A stretch of DNA of 64,000 nucleotides from Thermococcus siculi (GTDB lineage Archaea; Methanobacteriota_B; Thermococci; Thermococcales; Thermococcaceae). Under the pieces are notes generated by a model. That model made no database searches, was not told the DNA's origin, and worked only from the letters and a program-made list of their open reading frames with translations. Shown piece after piece: positions 16,842-26,508 of this stretch (position 1 is its first letter; every line of letters begins with the position of its first letter). Location of the stretch: the NCBI RefSeq assembly GCF_002214505.1, contig NZ_CP015103.1:1364001-1428000 (forward strand), given 5' to 3'. The translations under genes and the position numbers were made by a program.

Positions 16842-18059
16842 ATGGCCGAGAAGGTTAGGAACATAGTCGTTGAGGAGCTCGTCAGGACTCCCGTCGAGAT
16901 GCAGCAGGTTGAGCTCGTGGAGAGGAAGGGTATAGGCCACCCGGACAGCATAGCGGACGGAATAGCCGAGGCCGTCAGCAGGGCCCTCAGCAGGGAGTAC
17001 GTTAAGAGGTACGGGATCATCCTCCACCACAACACCGACCAGGTCGAGATCGTCGGCGGAAGGGCCTACCCGCGCTTCGGCGGCGGTGAGGTCATCAAGC
17101 CGATCTACATCCTCCTCTCGGGAAGGGCCGTCGAGATGGTTGATAAGGAGTTCTTCCCGGTCCACGAGGTCGCGATAAAGGCCGCGAGGGACTACCTCAG
17201 GAAGGCCGTCAGGCACCTTGACATCGAGAACCACGTCGTTATAGACTCCCGCATCGGCCAGGGAAGCGTTGACCTCGTCGGAGTCTTCAACAAGGCCAAG
17301 GAGAACCCGATTCCGCTCGCCAACGACACCAGCTTTGGCGTCGGCTACGCCCCGCTCAGCGAGACCGAGAGAATAGTCTACGAGACCGAGAAGCTCCTCA
17401 ACAGCGAGGAGTTCAAGAAGAAGTGGCCCGCGGTTGGAGAGGACATCAAGGTCATGGGTCTCAGGAAGGGCGACGAGATAGACCTCACCATCGCGGCCGC
17501 CATAGTCGACAGCGAGGTCGACACTCCGGACGACTACATGGCCGTCAAGGAGGCCATCCACGACGCTGCCAGGGAGATAGTCGAGGCCCACACCGAGAGG
17601 CCGACCAACATCTACGTCAACACCGCCGACGACCCGAAGAAGGGCATCTACTACATCACCGTCACCGGAACCAGCGCCGAGGCCGGCGATGACGGAAGCG
17701 TCGGCAGGGGCAACAGGGTCAACGGCCTCATCACCCCGAACAGGCACATGAGCATGGAGGCGGCGGCGGGTAAGAACCCGGTCAGCCACGTCGGCAAGAT
17801 ATATAACCTCCTCTCGATGCTCATAGCCAACGACATAGCCGAGCAGGTCGAGGGCGTCGAGGAGGTCTACGTCAGGATACTCAGCCAGATAGGCAAGCCC
17901 ATCGACGAGCCGCTCGTTGCCAGCGTCCAGATAATCCCGAAGAAGGGCTACCACCTTGAGACCATCCAGAAGCCGGCCTACGAGATAGCCGACGCCTGGC
18001 TCTCCGACATAACCAGGATCCAGAAGATGATACTCGAGGACAAGCTCAACGTCTTCTGA
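16842..18059 (+). CDS. mat: Archaeal S-adenosylmethionine synthetase
   Basis: 405 aa archaeal-type methionine adenosyltransferase, the usual length for the family and distinct from bacterial MetK. Motifs include [43 protein letters not shown] and [16 protein letters not shown]. It makes SAM from ATP and methionine. ATG 16842 has GAGGTGA about 5 nt upstream (an in-frame GTG at 16833 lies inside the SD); TATATAAAG at 16790-16798 is a strong promoter. Strong codon bias (AGG, GAG, AAG, GTC) points to high expression. Long open frames on the opposite strand are artefacts of that bias. Confidence 0.97.
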   Translation: MAEKVRNIVVEELVRTPVEMQQVELVERKGIGHPDSIADGIAEAVSRALSREYVKRYGIILHHNTDQVEIVGGRAYPRFGGGEVIKPIYILLSGRAVEMVDKEFFPVHEVAIKAARDYLRKAVRHLDIENHVVIDSRIGQGSVDLVGVFNKAKENPIPLANDTSFGVGYAPLSETERIVYETEKLLNSEEFKKKWPAVGEDIKVMGLRKGDEIDLTIAAAIVDSEVDTPDDYMAVKEAIHDAAREIVEAHTERPTNIYVNTADDPKKGIYYITVTGTSAEAGDDGSVGRGNRVNGLITPNRHMSMEAAAGKNPVSHVGKIYNLLSMLIANDIAEQVEGVEEVYVRILSQIGKPIDEPLVASVQIIPKKGYHLETIQKPAYEIADAWLSDITRIQKMILEDKLNVF

Positions 18060-18113
18060 GTCTGAGCTTATCCTCTATTCCCATTTTGCAGGCTCAAAAT
18101 TTTTGGAGGGGCG

Positions 18114-18335
18114 TTAGACCGCAGGGTAAGAACTCTGCTTTATGACCCTTATGAGCTTCGCCTCCTCAAGGGCCAGGGCGACCTTCTCCTTTTTGACCTT
18201 CGCGAGCTGGGTCGCGGCGGCCTTTTTCTGAAGCATCAACCTTACAAGCCTGGCCTCCTCAAGGGCTAGGAGTTCCTTCCTCTTCTTAACAACCTCAAGC
18301 CTCCTTTGAAGGAGGTTGGATTTCAACCTTTCCAT
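18114..18335 (-). CDS. Small coiled-coil protein with internal duplication
   Basis: 73 aa, highly charged and alpha-helical. Two copies of a similar segment are visible: LALEEARLVRLMLQKKA and LALEEAKLIRVIKQSS, mirrored at DNA level around 18150-18180 and 18250-18275. ATG 18335 follows GGTGATACC; TATA TTATAAAGG is at about 18366-18374. Function not recognised; a nucleic-acid or protein-binding coiled coil is plausible. Confidence 0.7.
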   Translation of the reverse strand: MERLKSNLLQRRLEVVKKRKELLALEEARLVRLMLQKKAAATQLAKVKKEKVALALEEAKLIRVIKQSSYPAV

Positions 18336-18462
18336 GGTATCACCGGGACTATATAGAAACTATAGCCTTTATAAGGCTTTCGCTGAATGCTAGATGTACA
18401 TTCGTCGATTGTCGGAAGACAAGCATTTAAGCCCCCTCCCTTTAGGGTTTCCGGTGGGAGTC

Positions 18463-19005
18463 ATGATAATTGCGATAACCGGGACGCCGGGGGTCGGCAA
18501 GACCACGGTCTCAAAAATCCTCGCCGGGAGACTCGGATACGAGTACGTGAGCGTTAAGGACTTCGCGGTTGAGAGGGGTATAGGCACCCCCGTCGGAGAA
18601 GAACTCGAGATAGACGTCGATGAGCTGGCTGATGCCATGATGCGGGAGTTCGCGGGAAGAGACGTCGTCATCGACGGCCACCTAAGCCACTACGTTCCTG
18701 CGGACGTTGTGATTGTACTCCGCGCCCACCCGAAACTGGTCGCCGAGAGGTTGGAGGCGAGGGGCTACCCGAGGAAGAAGCTCGCCGAGAACGTTGAGGC
18801 AGAACTCATCGACGTAATCCTCGTGGAGGCCATCGAGGAGAACGAGAACGTTATAGAGGTCGACACGACCGGAAAAACCCCCAAGGAGGTTGCGAACGAG
18901 ATAATCCGGCTCATCGAAAGGGGAGTCAAAAAACGCGTCGGCATAGTCGACTGGAGCGACGCCTACGACGAGGTTCTGCCCTACCTGAACCTCTCGGAGG
19001 GGTGA
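18463..19005 (+). CDS. Fap7/hCINAP-type adenylate kinase
   Basis: 180 aa P-loop kinase (GTPGVGKTT at residues 7-15) of the AAA_18/Fap7 family. Other motifs are [11 protein letters not shown], the LID-like [17 protein letters not shown] and [15 protein letters not shown]. Fap7 homologues have adenylate kinase or ATPase activity and act in maturation of the small ribosomal subunit; the archaeal member is annotated as a probable nucleotide monophosphate kinase. ATG 18463 follows GGTGGGAG; TATA-like CATTTAAGCC is near 18424-18433. The phosphoesterase starts 3 nt after the stop. Confidence 0.9.
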   Translation: MIIAITGTPGVGKTTVSKILAGRLGYEYVSVKDFAVERGIGTPVGEELEIDVDELADAMMREFAGRDVVIDGHLSHYVPADVVIVLRAHPKLVAERLEARGYPRKKLAENVEAELIDVILVEAIEENENVIEVDTTGKTPKEVANEIIRLIERGVKKRVGIVDWSDAYDEVLPYLNLSEG

Positions 19006-19008
19006 GGC

Positions 19009-19665
19009 ATGAGGCTCCTCGCGGTAACGGACATCCACGGGAAGCTCGGCAGAGTGGAAAAGCTCGTGGGGGCAGCGGGAAGTATTGACCCAGACCTGAT
19101 CCTGATAGCGGGGGACCTGACGCACTTCAGCGGTGCCGAAACGGCGGAGAGGGTTCTCCAGCCACTGCTTGAGCTTGGAAAGCCCACCCTGGCGGTTCAC
19201 GGCAACTGCGACGGGAGGGACGTCCCGGAGCTTCTCAACCGGCTCGGAATCGGACTCCACAACAGGAGGGCAGAGGTGAATGGCCTTGGGGTCATCGGCA
19301 TCGGTGGCTCCAACATCACCCCCTTCAACACGGTGTGGGAGCTAACCGAGGACGAGATAGCCACGATTCTGAAGAGGAACTACCGCGACGGAGACATCAT
19401 CCTCTCCCACGTTCCCCCCAGGGATACAAAGGCCGACAGGGTCCACTTCGGCCTCCACGTGGGAAGCCCTGCATTGCGGGAGTTCATCGAGGAGAGAAAG
19501 CCTCCGCTGGTGGTTACCGGCCACATCCACGAGGCGAGGAGCATCGATAGGGTAGGAGAGACCACGATAGTGAACCCCGGTCCGCTCTTCAGGGGCTACT
19601 ACGCTGTGGTGGAGTTCGACGAAAGGGAGAAAAGGGTGATAGAAGCCGAGCTGGCCAGACTCTAG
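19009..19665 (+). CDS. Calcineurin-like metallophosphoesterase
   Basis: 218 aa with the five phosphoesterase blocks in order: TDIHG, AGDLTH, HGNCDG, LSHVPPRDTK and VVTGHIHEAR, giving the dinuclear metal site. Related to YfcE/MJ0936-type phosphodiesterases. Substrate unknown. Co-directional with the upstream kinase with a 3-nt gap, so likely the same mRNA (SD GGGTGAGGC). Convergent with the aminotransferase. Confidence 0.9.
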   Translation: MRLLAVTDIHGKLGRVEKLVGAAGSIDPDLILIAGDLTHFSGAETAERVLQPLLELGKPTLAVHGNCDGRDVPELLNRLGIGLHNRRAEVNGLGVIGIGGSNITPFNTVWELTEDEIATILKRNYRDGDIILSHVPPRDTKADRVHFGLHVGSPALREFIEERKPPLVVTGHIHEARSIDRVGETTIVNPGPLFRGYYAVVEFDEREKRVIEAELARL

Positions 19666-19666
19666 C

Positions 19667-20836
19667 TCAGACCAGCTTCTTCTCCTTCAGGACTTTTTCC
19701 ATCCTGTCCATGGCTTCCTCGAGCTGCTCGTACGCGGTCGCGTAGCTTATCCTGATGTAGCCCTCGCCGGCCCTTCCGAAGGCGCTTCCGGGCACGACGG
19801 CCACTCTGGCTTCTTTCAGCATCAGCTCGCTGAACTCTTTGCTGGTCAGTCCAGTGTCCTTAACGCGCGGGAAGATGTAGAAGGCACCCTTGGGCTTAAC
19901 GGTCGGAAGGCCCATCTCGTTCAGGCGCTTCCAGACGAGGTTCCTCCTCCTGTCGTACTCCCTCCTCATCTCCTCGACGGCCTTCCAGCTCCTCTCGTCC
20001 TTGAGGGCTTTAGCGGCCGCGTACTGGGCGAAGGTCACCGGGCAGGTGGCGTTGTACATCTGGAAGCGGGTCATCTTCTCGATTATCCACTCCGGTGCCG
20101 CAACGAAGCCGAGGCGCCACCCGGTCATGGCGAAGGTCTTTGAGAAGCCGTTTATGGTTATCGTCCTCTCGAACATTCCGTCGAGCGAGGCGATGCTGTG
20201 GTTCCTAACGCCGTCATAGACGAAGTGCTCGTAGACCTCGTCGCTGAATACGATGAGGTTGTGTTCCACCGCGAAGTCCGCTATCTCCTCGACGTCCTTC
20301 TTAGTTAGAACCGCCCCCGTGGGGTTGTTCGGGCTGTTTATGATGAGCGCCTTTGTTCTCTCGCTGACGTGCTTCTCAAGGTCGTCAACGCTCAGCCTGA
20401 ACTCGTTCTCCTCGTAGGTCGGAACCTCGACGGGCCTCCCCCCGGCGAGGATAACGGCCGGGGCATAGCTCACGAACATCGGACTCGGAATGAGAACCTC
20501 CTCGCCCTCGCGGAGGAACGCGGCGAGTCCAAGTATGAACGCCTGGTTGGCACCGACGAGTATCATGATCTCCCTGGCCGGGTCGGCCTCAATTCCGTTC
20601 TGCTCCCTCAGCTTCTCGGCAACGGCCTCTCGGAGCATCATTATCCCGGCGTTCGGGCTGTAGTGGGTCATTCCCTTGTCGAGGGCCTCCTTGGCGTACT
20701 CCTTGATGTGTTCCGGCGTATCAAAGTCCGGCTCCCCTATTCCAAGCGAGATTAGACCCTCAACGCCCTGGGCGAGGTCAAAGAGCTTCCTTATCTCAGA
20801 AGGATTTACGAGTTCCAGCTTGTCGCTCAGCGCCAT
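19667..20836 (-). CDS. PLP-dependent aminotransferase class I/II (aspartate/aromatic type)
   Basis: 389 aa, fold-type I. Visible: LISLGIGEPDFDTPEHI, YSPNAGIMMLREA, NNPTGAVLTKKD, DEVYEHFVYDG and the PLP lysine in GFSKTFAMTGWRLGF. Matches the archaeal aspartate aminotransferase family in length; it may also use aromatic 2-oxoacids. Start ATG 20836 (MALSDKLELVNPS) follows GGTGAT by 4 nt; in-frame ATG and GTG lie 6 and 9 nt upstream. TATA GTTATAAAC is at about 20866-20875. Confidence 0.93.
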   Translation of the reverse strand: MALSDKLELVNPSEIRKLFDLAQGVEGLISLGIGEPDFDTPEHIKEYAKEALDKGMTHYSPNAGIMMLREAVAEKLREQNGIEADPAREIMILVGANQAFILGLAAFLREGEEVLIPSPMFVSYAPAVILAGGRPVEVPTYEENEFRLSVDDLEKHVSERTKALIINSPNNPTGAVLTKKDVEEIADFAVEHNLIVFSDEVYEHFVYDGVRNHSIASLDGMFERTITINGFSKTFAMTGWRLGFVAAPEWIIEKMTRFQMYNATCPVTFAQYAAAKALKDERSWKAVEEMRREYDRRRNLVWKRLNEMGLPTVKPKGAFYIFPRVKDTGLTSKEFSELMLKEARVAVVPGSAFGRAGEGYIRISYATAYEQLEEAMDRMEKVLKEKKLV

Positions 20837-21002
20837 GAGCATCACCGAAGGGTCTTCGGGTCGATGTTTATAACCTTACCTCAACGAAAAGATGTACATC
20901 GAAGTATCTAACTGGACTACGATGTGGCCGTTGTGGCATGGATACAAAGGGTAATATAGCATGAGGCCCAACTTGACCCGATGCATGCCAGGGGGTGATG
21001 AT

Positions 21003-21296
21003 ATGCCCGAGGACGAATCGGTGCCTCCCGTTGATGAGGAGTCCGTTGAGAAGCTGGCCCAGGCCGTGGAGGAACTGAAGGCCCTAAAGAAGCAGGTTCC
21101 CGGGATCTCCGCGTCGCAGATAGACGAGATTATAGCGACTCTGGTTGAAGTCAGGGAGGCCCTTCTCCCGAAGGTGGACATGGGAAAGGTTTTCGATGCC
21201 GTTCAGGGAACCGAGACCGAGATCTACCTCAAGTTCACCAAGCTGACGCTGGACGGGGAGATAAGTCTCAAAGTAGTGCCGCTGAGGAAGGAGTAA
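21003..21296 (+). CDS. Small uncharacterised protein
   Basis: 97 aa. An acidic N-terminus and a helical segment (EKLAQAVEELKALKKQ..., about 14-60) precede a short beta-rich end (TEIYLKFTKLTLDGEISLKVVPL). No family recognised. ATG 21003 follows GGTGATGAT; TAATATAG near 20953-20960 is a possible TATA. Thirty bases upstream of the next gene, same strand, so probably a two-gene unit. Confidence 0.6.
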   Translation: MPEDESVPPVDEESVEKLAQAVEELKALKKQVPGISASQIDEIIATLVEVREALLPKVDMGKVFDAVQGTETEIYLKFTKLTLDGEISLKVVPLRKE

Positions 21297-21325
21297 CCTT
21301 TCCCATTCCATTTTAGGTGATGGTA

Positions 21326-21742
21326 GTGGAAGTCGAGGACGTTCTGGATGCCGCGTTGAAGCTTCAGAGCTTGATAGTGAGCGGTTCCCTCGAGGTGTCA
21401 ATGGAGGGCCTCCAGATCATCGTCACTCGGGACGACGTGGTCGTGGATATCCAAGACCCGGAACGGCTGCTCAACGTGGCCTCGCCCCTGATGGAGATCG
21501 GGAAGGATTCCATGAAAGGCTCCGGCCGGATTAACGTCCTTGAAATGCTTAGGACGCTGGAAAGCACGTCAAACAAGCTTGCCGGGGAGAAGAAAACGGT
21601 CTTCCTTGAGTATCGGGGCCAGGATGTCGTTGTGATGGGATACAAGGCGAAACCCGGCATCGTTGGTCCGAAAAACATTGAAATACGGGGCAAGCTCCAG
21701 ATGGTTCGTCTTGTCCTGGCCTTTCTTAAGGCGTGGCTGTAG
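21326..21742 (+). CDS. Small uncharacterised alpha/beta protein
   Basis: 138 aa. N-terminal helix (VEDVLDAALKLQSLIVSG), beta strands (GLQIIVTRDDVVVDIQD), a helical middle (RINVLEMLRTLESTSNKLAG) and a strand-rich end (KTVFLEYRGQDVVVMGYK), with a hydrophobic C-terminal helix (MVRLVLAFLKAWL). No signal peptide. GTG 21326 has GGTGAT 4 nt upstream; ATG 21320 is inside the SD. The 3' end overlaps the convergent carbamoyltransferase by 17 nt. Function unknown; probably a partner of the 97-aa protein. Confidence 0.6.
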   Translation: MEVEDVLDAALKLQSLIVSGSLEVSMEGLQIIVTRDDVVVDIQDPERLLNVASPLMEIGKDSMKGSGRINVLEMLRTLESTSNKLAGEKKTVFLEYRGQDVVVMGYKAKPGIVGPKNIEIRGKLQMVRLVLAFLKAWL

Positions 21743-23357
21743 CCCCTGGGCCGTAAACAACGAAGCCCCCAACGATCAGTACGTCGAGTCCGGCTTTTCT
21801 GAAGGTTCTCAGGGCATCCTCCGGCGAGCATACTATCGGCTCGCCGTGCATGTTGAAGCTCGTGTTCAGCACCGCCCCCACTCCGGTCTTCCTCTCGAAG
21901 GCCTTTATGACCCCGTAGTAAGTCGGGTTTGCCTCCTCCCTGACGGCCTGCGGCCTCGTGGTTCCGTCAACGTGAACAACGGCAGGGGCCGCGGCCCTGA
22001 ATTCCTCGCTCGCGGTGTAGCTCATCGTCATGAACTCGTTCGGCCTTCCGTTCAGGTCTTCGAGGTAATCCCCAGCCTTCTCCCAGAGCATCGAGGGGGC
22101 AAAGGGCTGGAAGACGTCCCTCTTAAGGGCAACGTTGAGCCTCTCCCTAACTCCCTCATCCCCCGGATCCGCCAGAATCGAGCGGTTGCCCAAAGCCCTA
22201 GGGCCGAACTCCATCCTACCCTGGAAGAGGCCGACGAGCTTGCCCTCCACGAGGGCATCGGCGACGAAGCCTGGAACATCTCCAATCTCCTCGTATTCGA
22301 CGCCCTCCACCTTCAGGGTTTCCTCGATCTCTTCTTTCGAGTACCCAGGCCCCAGGTAGACGTGCTCCAGCCTGAAGGGCCTCCACTTCCCATCGAGCCT
22401 TTCCATCTGGGCCTTGGCGAAGATCGCCGCCCCGAGGGCGAGGCCGCCGTCGTCCATCGCCGGGAAGACCCAGAGATTGTCATCTCCGAAGACGTGCCTT
22501 AAAATTGCGTTGGCCTTGACGTTCTGGGCCACGCCACCGGCGTAGGCCACCGGGAGGCCGTACCCCTTCAGTTTGAGGCCCAGCTCATCAATGAGCCTCT
22601 CAAGGTGGGCCTGGGCGCTTGCAGCTATCTCGATTGCCTTCCTCTGGAGCGTCCCGTCGAGCTTTCCGCGCTTCATCTGGAGGGCTATCTCCCTGGCATG
22701 CCGCAGGGGATAGTCGAATAGCTCCGCCAGCTTCCTGGTGGCTTCAACGCCGATAATCCCGAGGTGGTTGTCGAAGCTCAGGCCGTTCAGCTCGATTATC
22801 GCGCTCAGGTCGTACTTCGGCCTTCCGTAGGCAGCTAAGCTCATCACCTTGCCCTCGTGCCTCATCGGCTTGAAGCCGAGTAGCTCAGTGACGGAGGCGT
22901 AGAAGTCGCCCAGGGAGTCGAGGTAGGTGCTCTGGGCTATCCTTATCATCTCACCGTCTCTCGCGATGTAGACGGACGAGCTAAGCCCGTCGCCGGCAGC
23001 ATCGATGCTCAGCGCTATGGCATCGCGCCAGCCGCTCGTGTAGTAGGCACTCGCGGAATGGGCGAGGTGGTGCTCAACGAAGAGCACCTTTCCCTTGAAT
23101 TCCGGTCCGAATATCCCCCTCAGATCCCTTTCAAGCTCCCCCAGGCGCTTTCCCTTCCTGAAAACTCCCGCAACGGCTATTATCTCGACGTCCTCGGGAT
23201 CGACATCGGCCATTTCCAGAACTTTCCTCACGCTCAGCTCGGGGAAGCCGCGATACTTCTTCACGCGGTTGAGTCTCTCCTCGTTGACCGCGAAGATTTT
23301 CCCACCGTCTATCAGCGCCGCCCCAGCGTCGTGACCGTCGTGGATTCCGAGTATCAT
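21726..23357 (-). CDS. Carbamoyltransferase (NodU/CmcH/TobZ family)
   Basis: 543 aa with both family domains. The N-terminal Kae1-like part (MILGIHDGHDAGAALIDGGK, FVEHHLAHSASAYY metal ligands, LSIDAAGDG, MRHEGKVMSLAAYG) runs to about residue 340. The C-terminal ATP/carbamoyl-phosphate domain (GLFQGRMEFGPRALGNRSIL, FAPSM, TTRPQAV, LNTSFNMHGEPIV) follows. Enzymes of this family transfer carbamoyl from carbamoyl phosphate via carbamoyl-AMP to hydroxyl groups of sugars or antibiotics. No glycosyltransferase or biosynthetic neighbours are present, so the acceptor is unknown. Confidence 0.93.
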   Translation of the reverse strand: MILGIHDGHDAGAALIDGGKIFAVNEERLNRVKKYRGFPELSVRKVLEMADVDPEDVEIIAVAGVFRKGKRLGELERDLRGIFGPEFKGKVLFVEHHLAHSASAYYTSGWRDAIALSIDAAGDGLSSSVYIARDGEMIRIAQSTYLDSLGDFYASVTELLGFKPMRHEGKVMSLAAYGRPKYDLSAIIELNGLSFDNHLGIIGVEATRKLAELFDYPLRHAREIALQMKRGKLDGTLQRKAIEIAASAQAHLERLIDELGLKLKGYGLPVAYAGGVAQNVKANAILRHVFGDDNLWVFPAMDDGGLALGAAIFAKAQMERLDGKWRPFRLEHVYLGPGYSKEEIEETLKVEGVEYEEIGDVPGFVADALVEGKLVGLFQGRMEFGPRALGNRSILADPGDEGVRERLNVALKRDVFQPFAPSMLWEKAGDYLEDLNGRPNEFMTMSYTASEEFRAAAPAVVHVDGTTRPQAVREEANPTYYGVIKAFERKTGVGAVLNTSFNMHGEPIVCSPEDALRTFRKAGLDVLIVGGFVVYGPGATATP

Positions 23358-23448
23358 GGTGGTGCGTTCGGTGTTCGTTTTTTTAAACGTTGGGGATAGA
23401 AGAATTTAAAAATGCCGACCAATGAATACATTCGCTGGAGGTGGAACC

Positions 23449-23844
23449 ATGAAGAGGTTAGGTGCTCTGTTCCTGTTCCTCATGATGGCCCTTGTTCCGT
23501 TCGCAGGGGCCGCAGGCGCTACCACCTGGAACTACAACAACTTCATCAAGCAGTCAATAGCCTGGTACTACCTCTATCTCGACAAGCAGGATAGCTTTGG
23601 GGAGCTCTACAACCTCAGCGTCCAGATGAACGTCAGCAATGAGACCCTTCAGCTGGCCCTCGAGCTTTACAACAACGCCACGGCCGAGTACGGGCAGGCC
23701 ATGACCTACGGTCTCCCGAGGGACACGAGGACCCTCAGCTGGGTCGTCTTCAGTGTCCACATAAGGAAGGCCTACATCTACGCCAGCCAGGCTATCGAGG
23801 TTCTCGAGCAGGCCCTCAAGGAACTCGAGGCCCAGAACGCATGA
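23449..23844 (+). CDS. Secreted small helical protein
   Basis: 131 aa. Signal peptide (about 1-25, ending AGA) precedes an all-helical mature part with several potential N-glycosylation sequons (NLS, NVS, NET, NAT). ATG 23449 follows GGAGGTGG, and TTTAAAAA at about 23403-23411 supplies the promoter. The helical sequence ends QAIEVLEQALKELEAQ. No family recognised; no anchor seen, so it is free or surface-associated. A T-rich stretch after the stop (23845-23870) may terminate it. Confidence 0.7.
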   Translation: MKRLGALFLFLMMALVPFAGAAGATTWNYNNFIKQSIAWYYLYLDKQDSFGELYNLSVQMNVSNETLQLALELYNNATAEYGQAMTYGLPRDTRTLSWVVFSVHIRKAYIYASQAIEVLEQALKELEAQNA

Positions 23845-23916
23845 TTCTTCTCTCTTCTTTATGCCTTTTCTGAGAAAGCTTTTGGTGGCTGAAAGTTGGG
23901 GAAATAAAAAGGAAGC

Positions 23917-25371
23917 TCAGTAAGTCCTTGCGAACCTCGCGATGAACTTCGCTTCCCTGCCGCAGACGGGGCACTTCTTGCCCTCTATTCCCTCCTTCGC
24001 CTTCTCCTCCGGATACGGGGTGCCGAGCATCTTGGCGTCCAGCTCCTCCTCCATCTTCAGGCCACACTCTTCCTCACCGCACCAGGGAATCTCGACGATT
24101 CCGCGCCTGTCCTCAAATACATCTTTGGCCTCTTCGATGGTGTCGACGCGCTTGATGTGGCTCTCGAGGAACTCGCTCGCCCTCTGGTACAGGTTCTCCA
24201 TTATCTCGTCGAAGGTTTTCCTGACGGCATCGACAAGCTCCTCCCTATCGACGACCTCCTTTGTGAGGGTGTCACGCCTCGCTATGACTGCCTTCTTCCC
24301 TTTGACGTCCCTCGGCCCAACCTCTATCCTCACCGGAACGCCCTTCATCTCCCAGTCGTAGTACTTCCTTCCCGGCCTTATGTCGCGCTCGTCGACGTGA
24401 ACCCTTATGCCAGCGTCCCTGAGCTCCTCGGCTATCTCGCGCGCGTAGGCAAAGACATCAGCCTCGGCGTCCTTCTTCGGTATCGGGACGATGACTACCT
24501 GTATCGGGGCTATCGTGGGCGGGAGAACCAGACCGTTGTCGTCGCCGTGTATCGCCATAACAGCAGCCAGAAGCCTCTCGCTCATTCCGAAGGTCGTCTG
24601 GTGAACGTACTCGTGCTCTCCCTCCTCCGTCTCATACTGGATGTTGTAGGCCTTCGCGAAGTTCTGCTTGTAGTTGTGCATCGTCCCTATCTGGAGCGTC
24701 CTGCCGTCGGGCATCATAACCTCAGCGCCGAGGGAGTAGTAAGCTCCGGGGAACTTGTCCCACTCAGGCCTCTTGGAGACTATGTATGGAATCGCGAGGA
24801 ACTTCGCGAGGTTGTCGAATATCTCAAGGTCCTCCTTTATCTGTCTCTCGGCGTCCTCGTAGCTGTCGTGGGCAGTATGGGCCTCGAAGAACCTGCTTAT
24901 CTCCCTGACCCTGATGAGGGGCCTCGTGTGCTTGGTCTCGTAGCGGTAGGTGTTGACTATCTGGTAGACCTTGAAGGGCAGGTCAGCGTGGGACCTTATC
25001 CAGAGCGAGAACATTGAGTACATAGCCGTCTCGCTCGTGGGCCTGAGGATGAGCCTGATGTCCAGCGGGTCGTGGCCGGCGTGGGTGACCCAGAAGACCT
25101 CGCCCTCGAAGCCCGCTATGTGCTCGGCCTCCTTCTGGAACTCGGTCTCGGGGATGAGCGCAGGGAAGAGAACCTCATCGTGGCCGGTCCTCTCCATCTC
25201 GGAGTGGATGAAGCGCTCGATGTTGCGCATGATCTTGAGGCCGTAGGGGAGCCAGATGTTCATCCCCTTGACCGGATAGCGCTTGTCCTGGATTCCAGCG
25301 GTCTCAATAAGCTCGTTGTACCACTCGCTGAAATTCTCGCTCCACTTTTCCCTCTTAACTTTACCCGCCAT
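23917..25371 (-). CDS. proS: Prolyl-tRNA synthetase (archaeal/eukaryal type)
   Basis: 484 aa class II synthetase. Motif 1 region precedes motif 2 ([38 protein letters not shown]) and motif 3 ([16 protein letters not shown] is the start of the anticodon-binding domain, about 280-385). The C-terminal zinc-binding domain has CGEEECG and CPVCG and ends in Tyr, as in the archaeal/eukaryal ProRS type. Charges tRNA-Pro. ATG 25371 follows GGTGGTGCAG. Confidence 0.97.
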   Translation of the reverse strand: MAGKVKREKWSENFSEWYNELIETAGIQDKRYPVKGMNIWLPYGLKIMRNIERFIHSEMERTGHDEVLFPALIPETEFQKEAEHIAGFEGEVFWVTHAGHDPLDIRLILRPTSETAMYSMFSLWIRSHADLPFKVYQIVNTYRYETKHTRPLIRVREISRFFEAHTAHDSYEDAERQIKEDLEIFDNLAKFLAIPYIVSKRPEWDKFPGAYYSLGAEVMMPDGRTLQIGTMHNYKQNFAKAYNIQYETEEGEHEYVHQTTFGMSERLLAAVMAIHGDDNGLVLPPTIAPIQVVIVPIPKKDAEADVFAYAREIAEELRDAGIRVHVDERDIRPGRKYYDWEMKGVPVRIEVGPRDVKGKKAVIARRDTLTKEVVDREELVDAVRKTFDEIMENLYQRASEFLESHIKRVDTIEEAKDVFEDRRGIVEIPWCGEEECGLKMEEELDAKMLGTPYPEEKAKEGIEGKKCPVCGREAKFIARFARTY

Positions 25372-25496
25372 CTGCACCACCTAGAGGGAGAAATCGAGAA
25401 AGTTTTTAAGTTTTCCCGGCGGCGGCTCGAACTTTTGACGAACCGTGAAGGAAAACCTTATTAGCCCCGTTTCGATAAGCATCTTAAGGTGGTAGC

Positions 25497-26498
25497 ATGA
25501 GGCCCAGGGTAGCCGTTCTTTTCAAGATGAAGAGCAGACCCGTTGAGGAGCTGAAGAAGTACGCCGACGTCGAGTTCATTCTGTATCCGAGCGTCGGGGA
25601 GCTGAAGGAGATAATAGGAGAGTTCGATGGGGTGATAGTCTCGCCGCTGAACCCCTTCCCGCGCGAGGTCATTGAGAGGGCGGAGAGGCTCAAGGTCATA
25701 AGCTGTCATTCTGCCGGCTATGATCACGTTGACGTTGATGCCGCGACCGAGAAGGGAATCTACGTCACCAAGGTTTCGGGAGTTCTGAGCGAGGCCGTTG
25801 CTGAATTCGCCGTCGGTTTAACGATAGCCCTCCTAAGGAAGATTGCCTACACCGATAAACTTATCCGCTCCGGGAAGTGGGAGAGCCACGCGATGATATG
25901 GAGCGAGTTCAAGGAAATAGAGACCGTCTACGGCAAGAGGGTCGGAATCCTCGGCATGGGGGCGATAGGGAAGGCTATAGCGAGGAGAATGAAGGCTATG
26001 GGCACGGAGATACTCTACTGGTCGCGCTCTAGGAAGGAAGATATCGAGAAGGAAGTGGGCGCGGTTTACAGACCGCTTGAGGACGTCCTGAGGGAGAGCG
26101 ACATCGTGATTCTGGCGCTTCCGTCAACTCCGGAAACCTACCACATCATCAACGAGGAGAGGGTGAAGCTCCTCGAGGGCAAATACCTCGTCAATATTGG
26201 CCGCGGAACCCTCGTCGATGAGGAGGCCATCGTTAAGGCAATCGAGGAGGGGAAGCTCAAGGGCTACGCGACGGACGTCTACGAAAAGGAACCTGTTCAG
26301 GAGCACGAGCTGTTCGAGTACGAGTGGGAGACGGTCTTAACTCCCCACCACGCCGGTCTCAGCAGGGAAGCCATGGAAGACATGGGCTTCCAGGCAGTTA
26401 AGAACCTCCTGGCGGTTCTCCGCGGGGAGATTCCGGGGGATCTCGTCAACAGGGATGTCGTGAAGATTCGCCCGCCGGAAGGGGTGAAGATGCTCTGA
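25497..26498 (+). CDS. D-isomer-specific 2-hydroxyacid dehydrogenase (glyoxylate reductase-like)
   Basis: 333 aa NAD(P)-dependent dehydrogenase. The nucleotide-binding glycine motif GILGMGAIGKAIARRMK is at about 148-164. The catalytic triad is visible: Arg in NIGRGTLVDEEA, Glu in DVYEKEPVQEHE and His in TPHHAGLS. Close to archaeal glyoxylate/hydroxypyruvate reductases; the substrate cannot be fixed from sequence. SD AAGGTGGTAGC precedes the ATG. The M42 peptidase starts 10 nt after the stop. Confidence 0.92.
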   Translation: MRPRVAVLFKMKSRPVEELKKYADVEFILYPSVGELKEIIGEFDGVIVSPLNPFPREVIERAERLKVISCHSAGYDHVDVDAATEKGIYVTKVSGVLSEAVAEFAVGLTIALLRKIAYTDKLIRSGKWESHAMIWSEFKEIETVYGKRVGILGMGAIGKAIARRMKAMGTEILYWSRSRKEDIEKEVGAVYRPLEDVLRESDIVILALPSTPETYHIINEERVKLLEGKYLVNIGRGTLVDEEAIVKAIEEGKLKGYATDVYEKEPVQEHELFEYEWETVLTPHHAGLSREAMEDMGFQAVKNLLAVLRGEIPGDLVNRDVVKIRPPEGVKML

Positions 26499-26508
26499 GG
26501 TGGTTGGA

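Noticed and set aside
16815-17954. 379-residue open frame antisense to SAM synthetase
   Set aside because: Mirror of strongly biased codons in a highly expressed gene; repetitive Val/Asp/Leu composition without domains.
20994-21005. GGTGATGAT resembling a C box
   Set aside because: It is the ribosome-binding site of the gene at 21003; no D box follows at guide distance.
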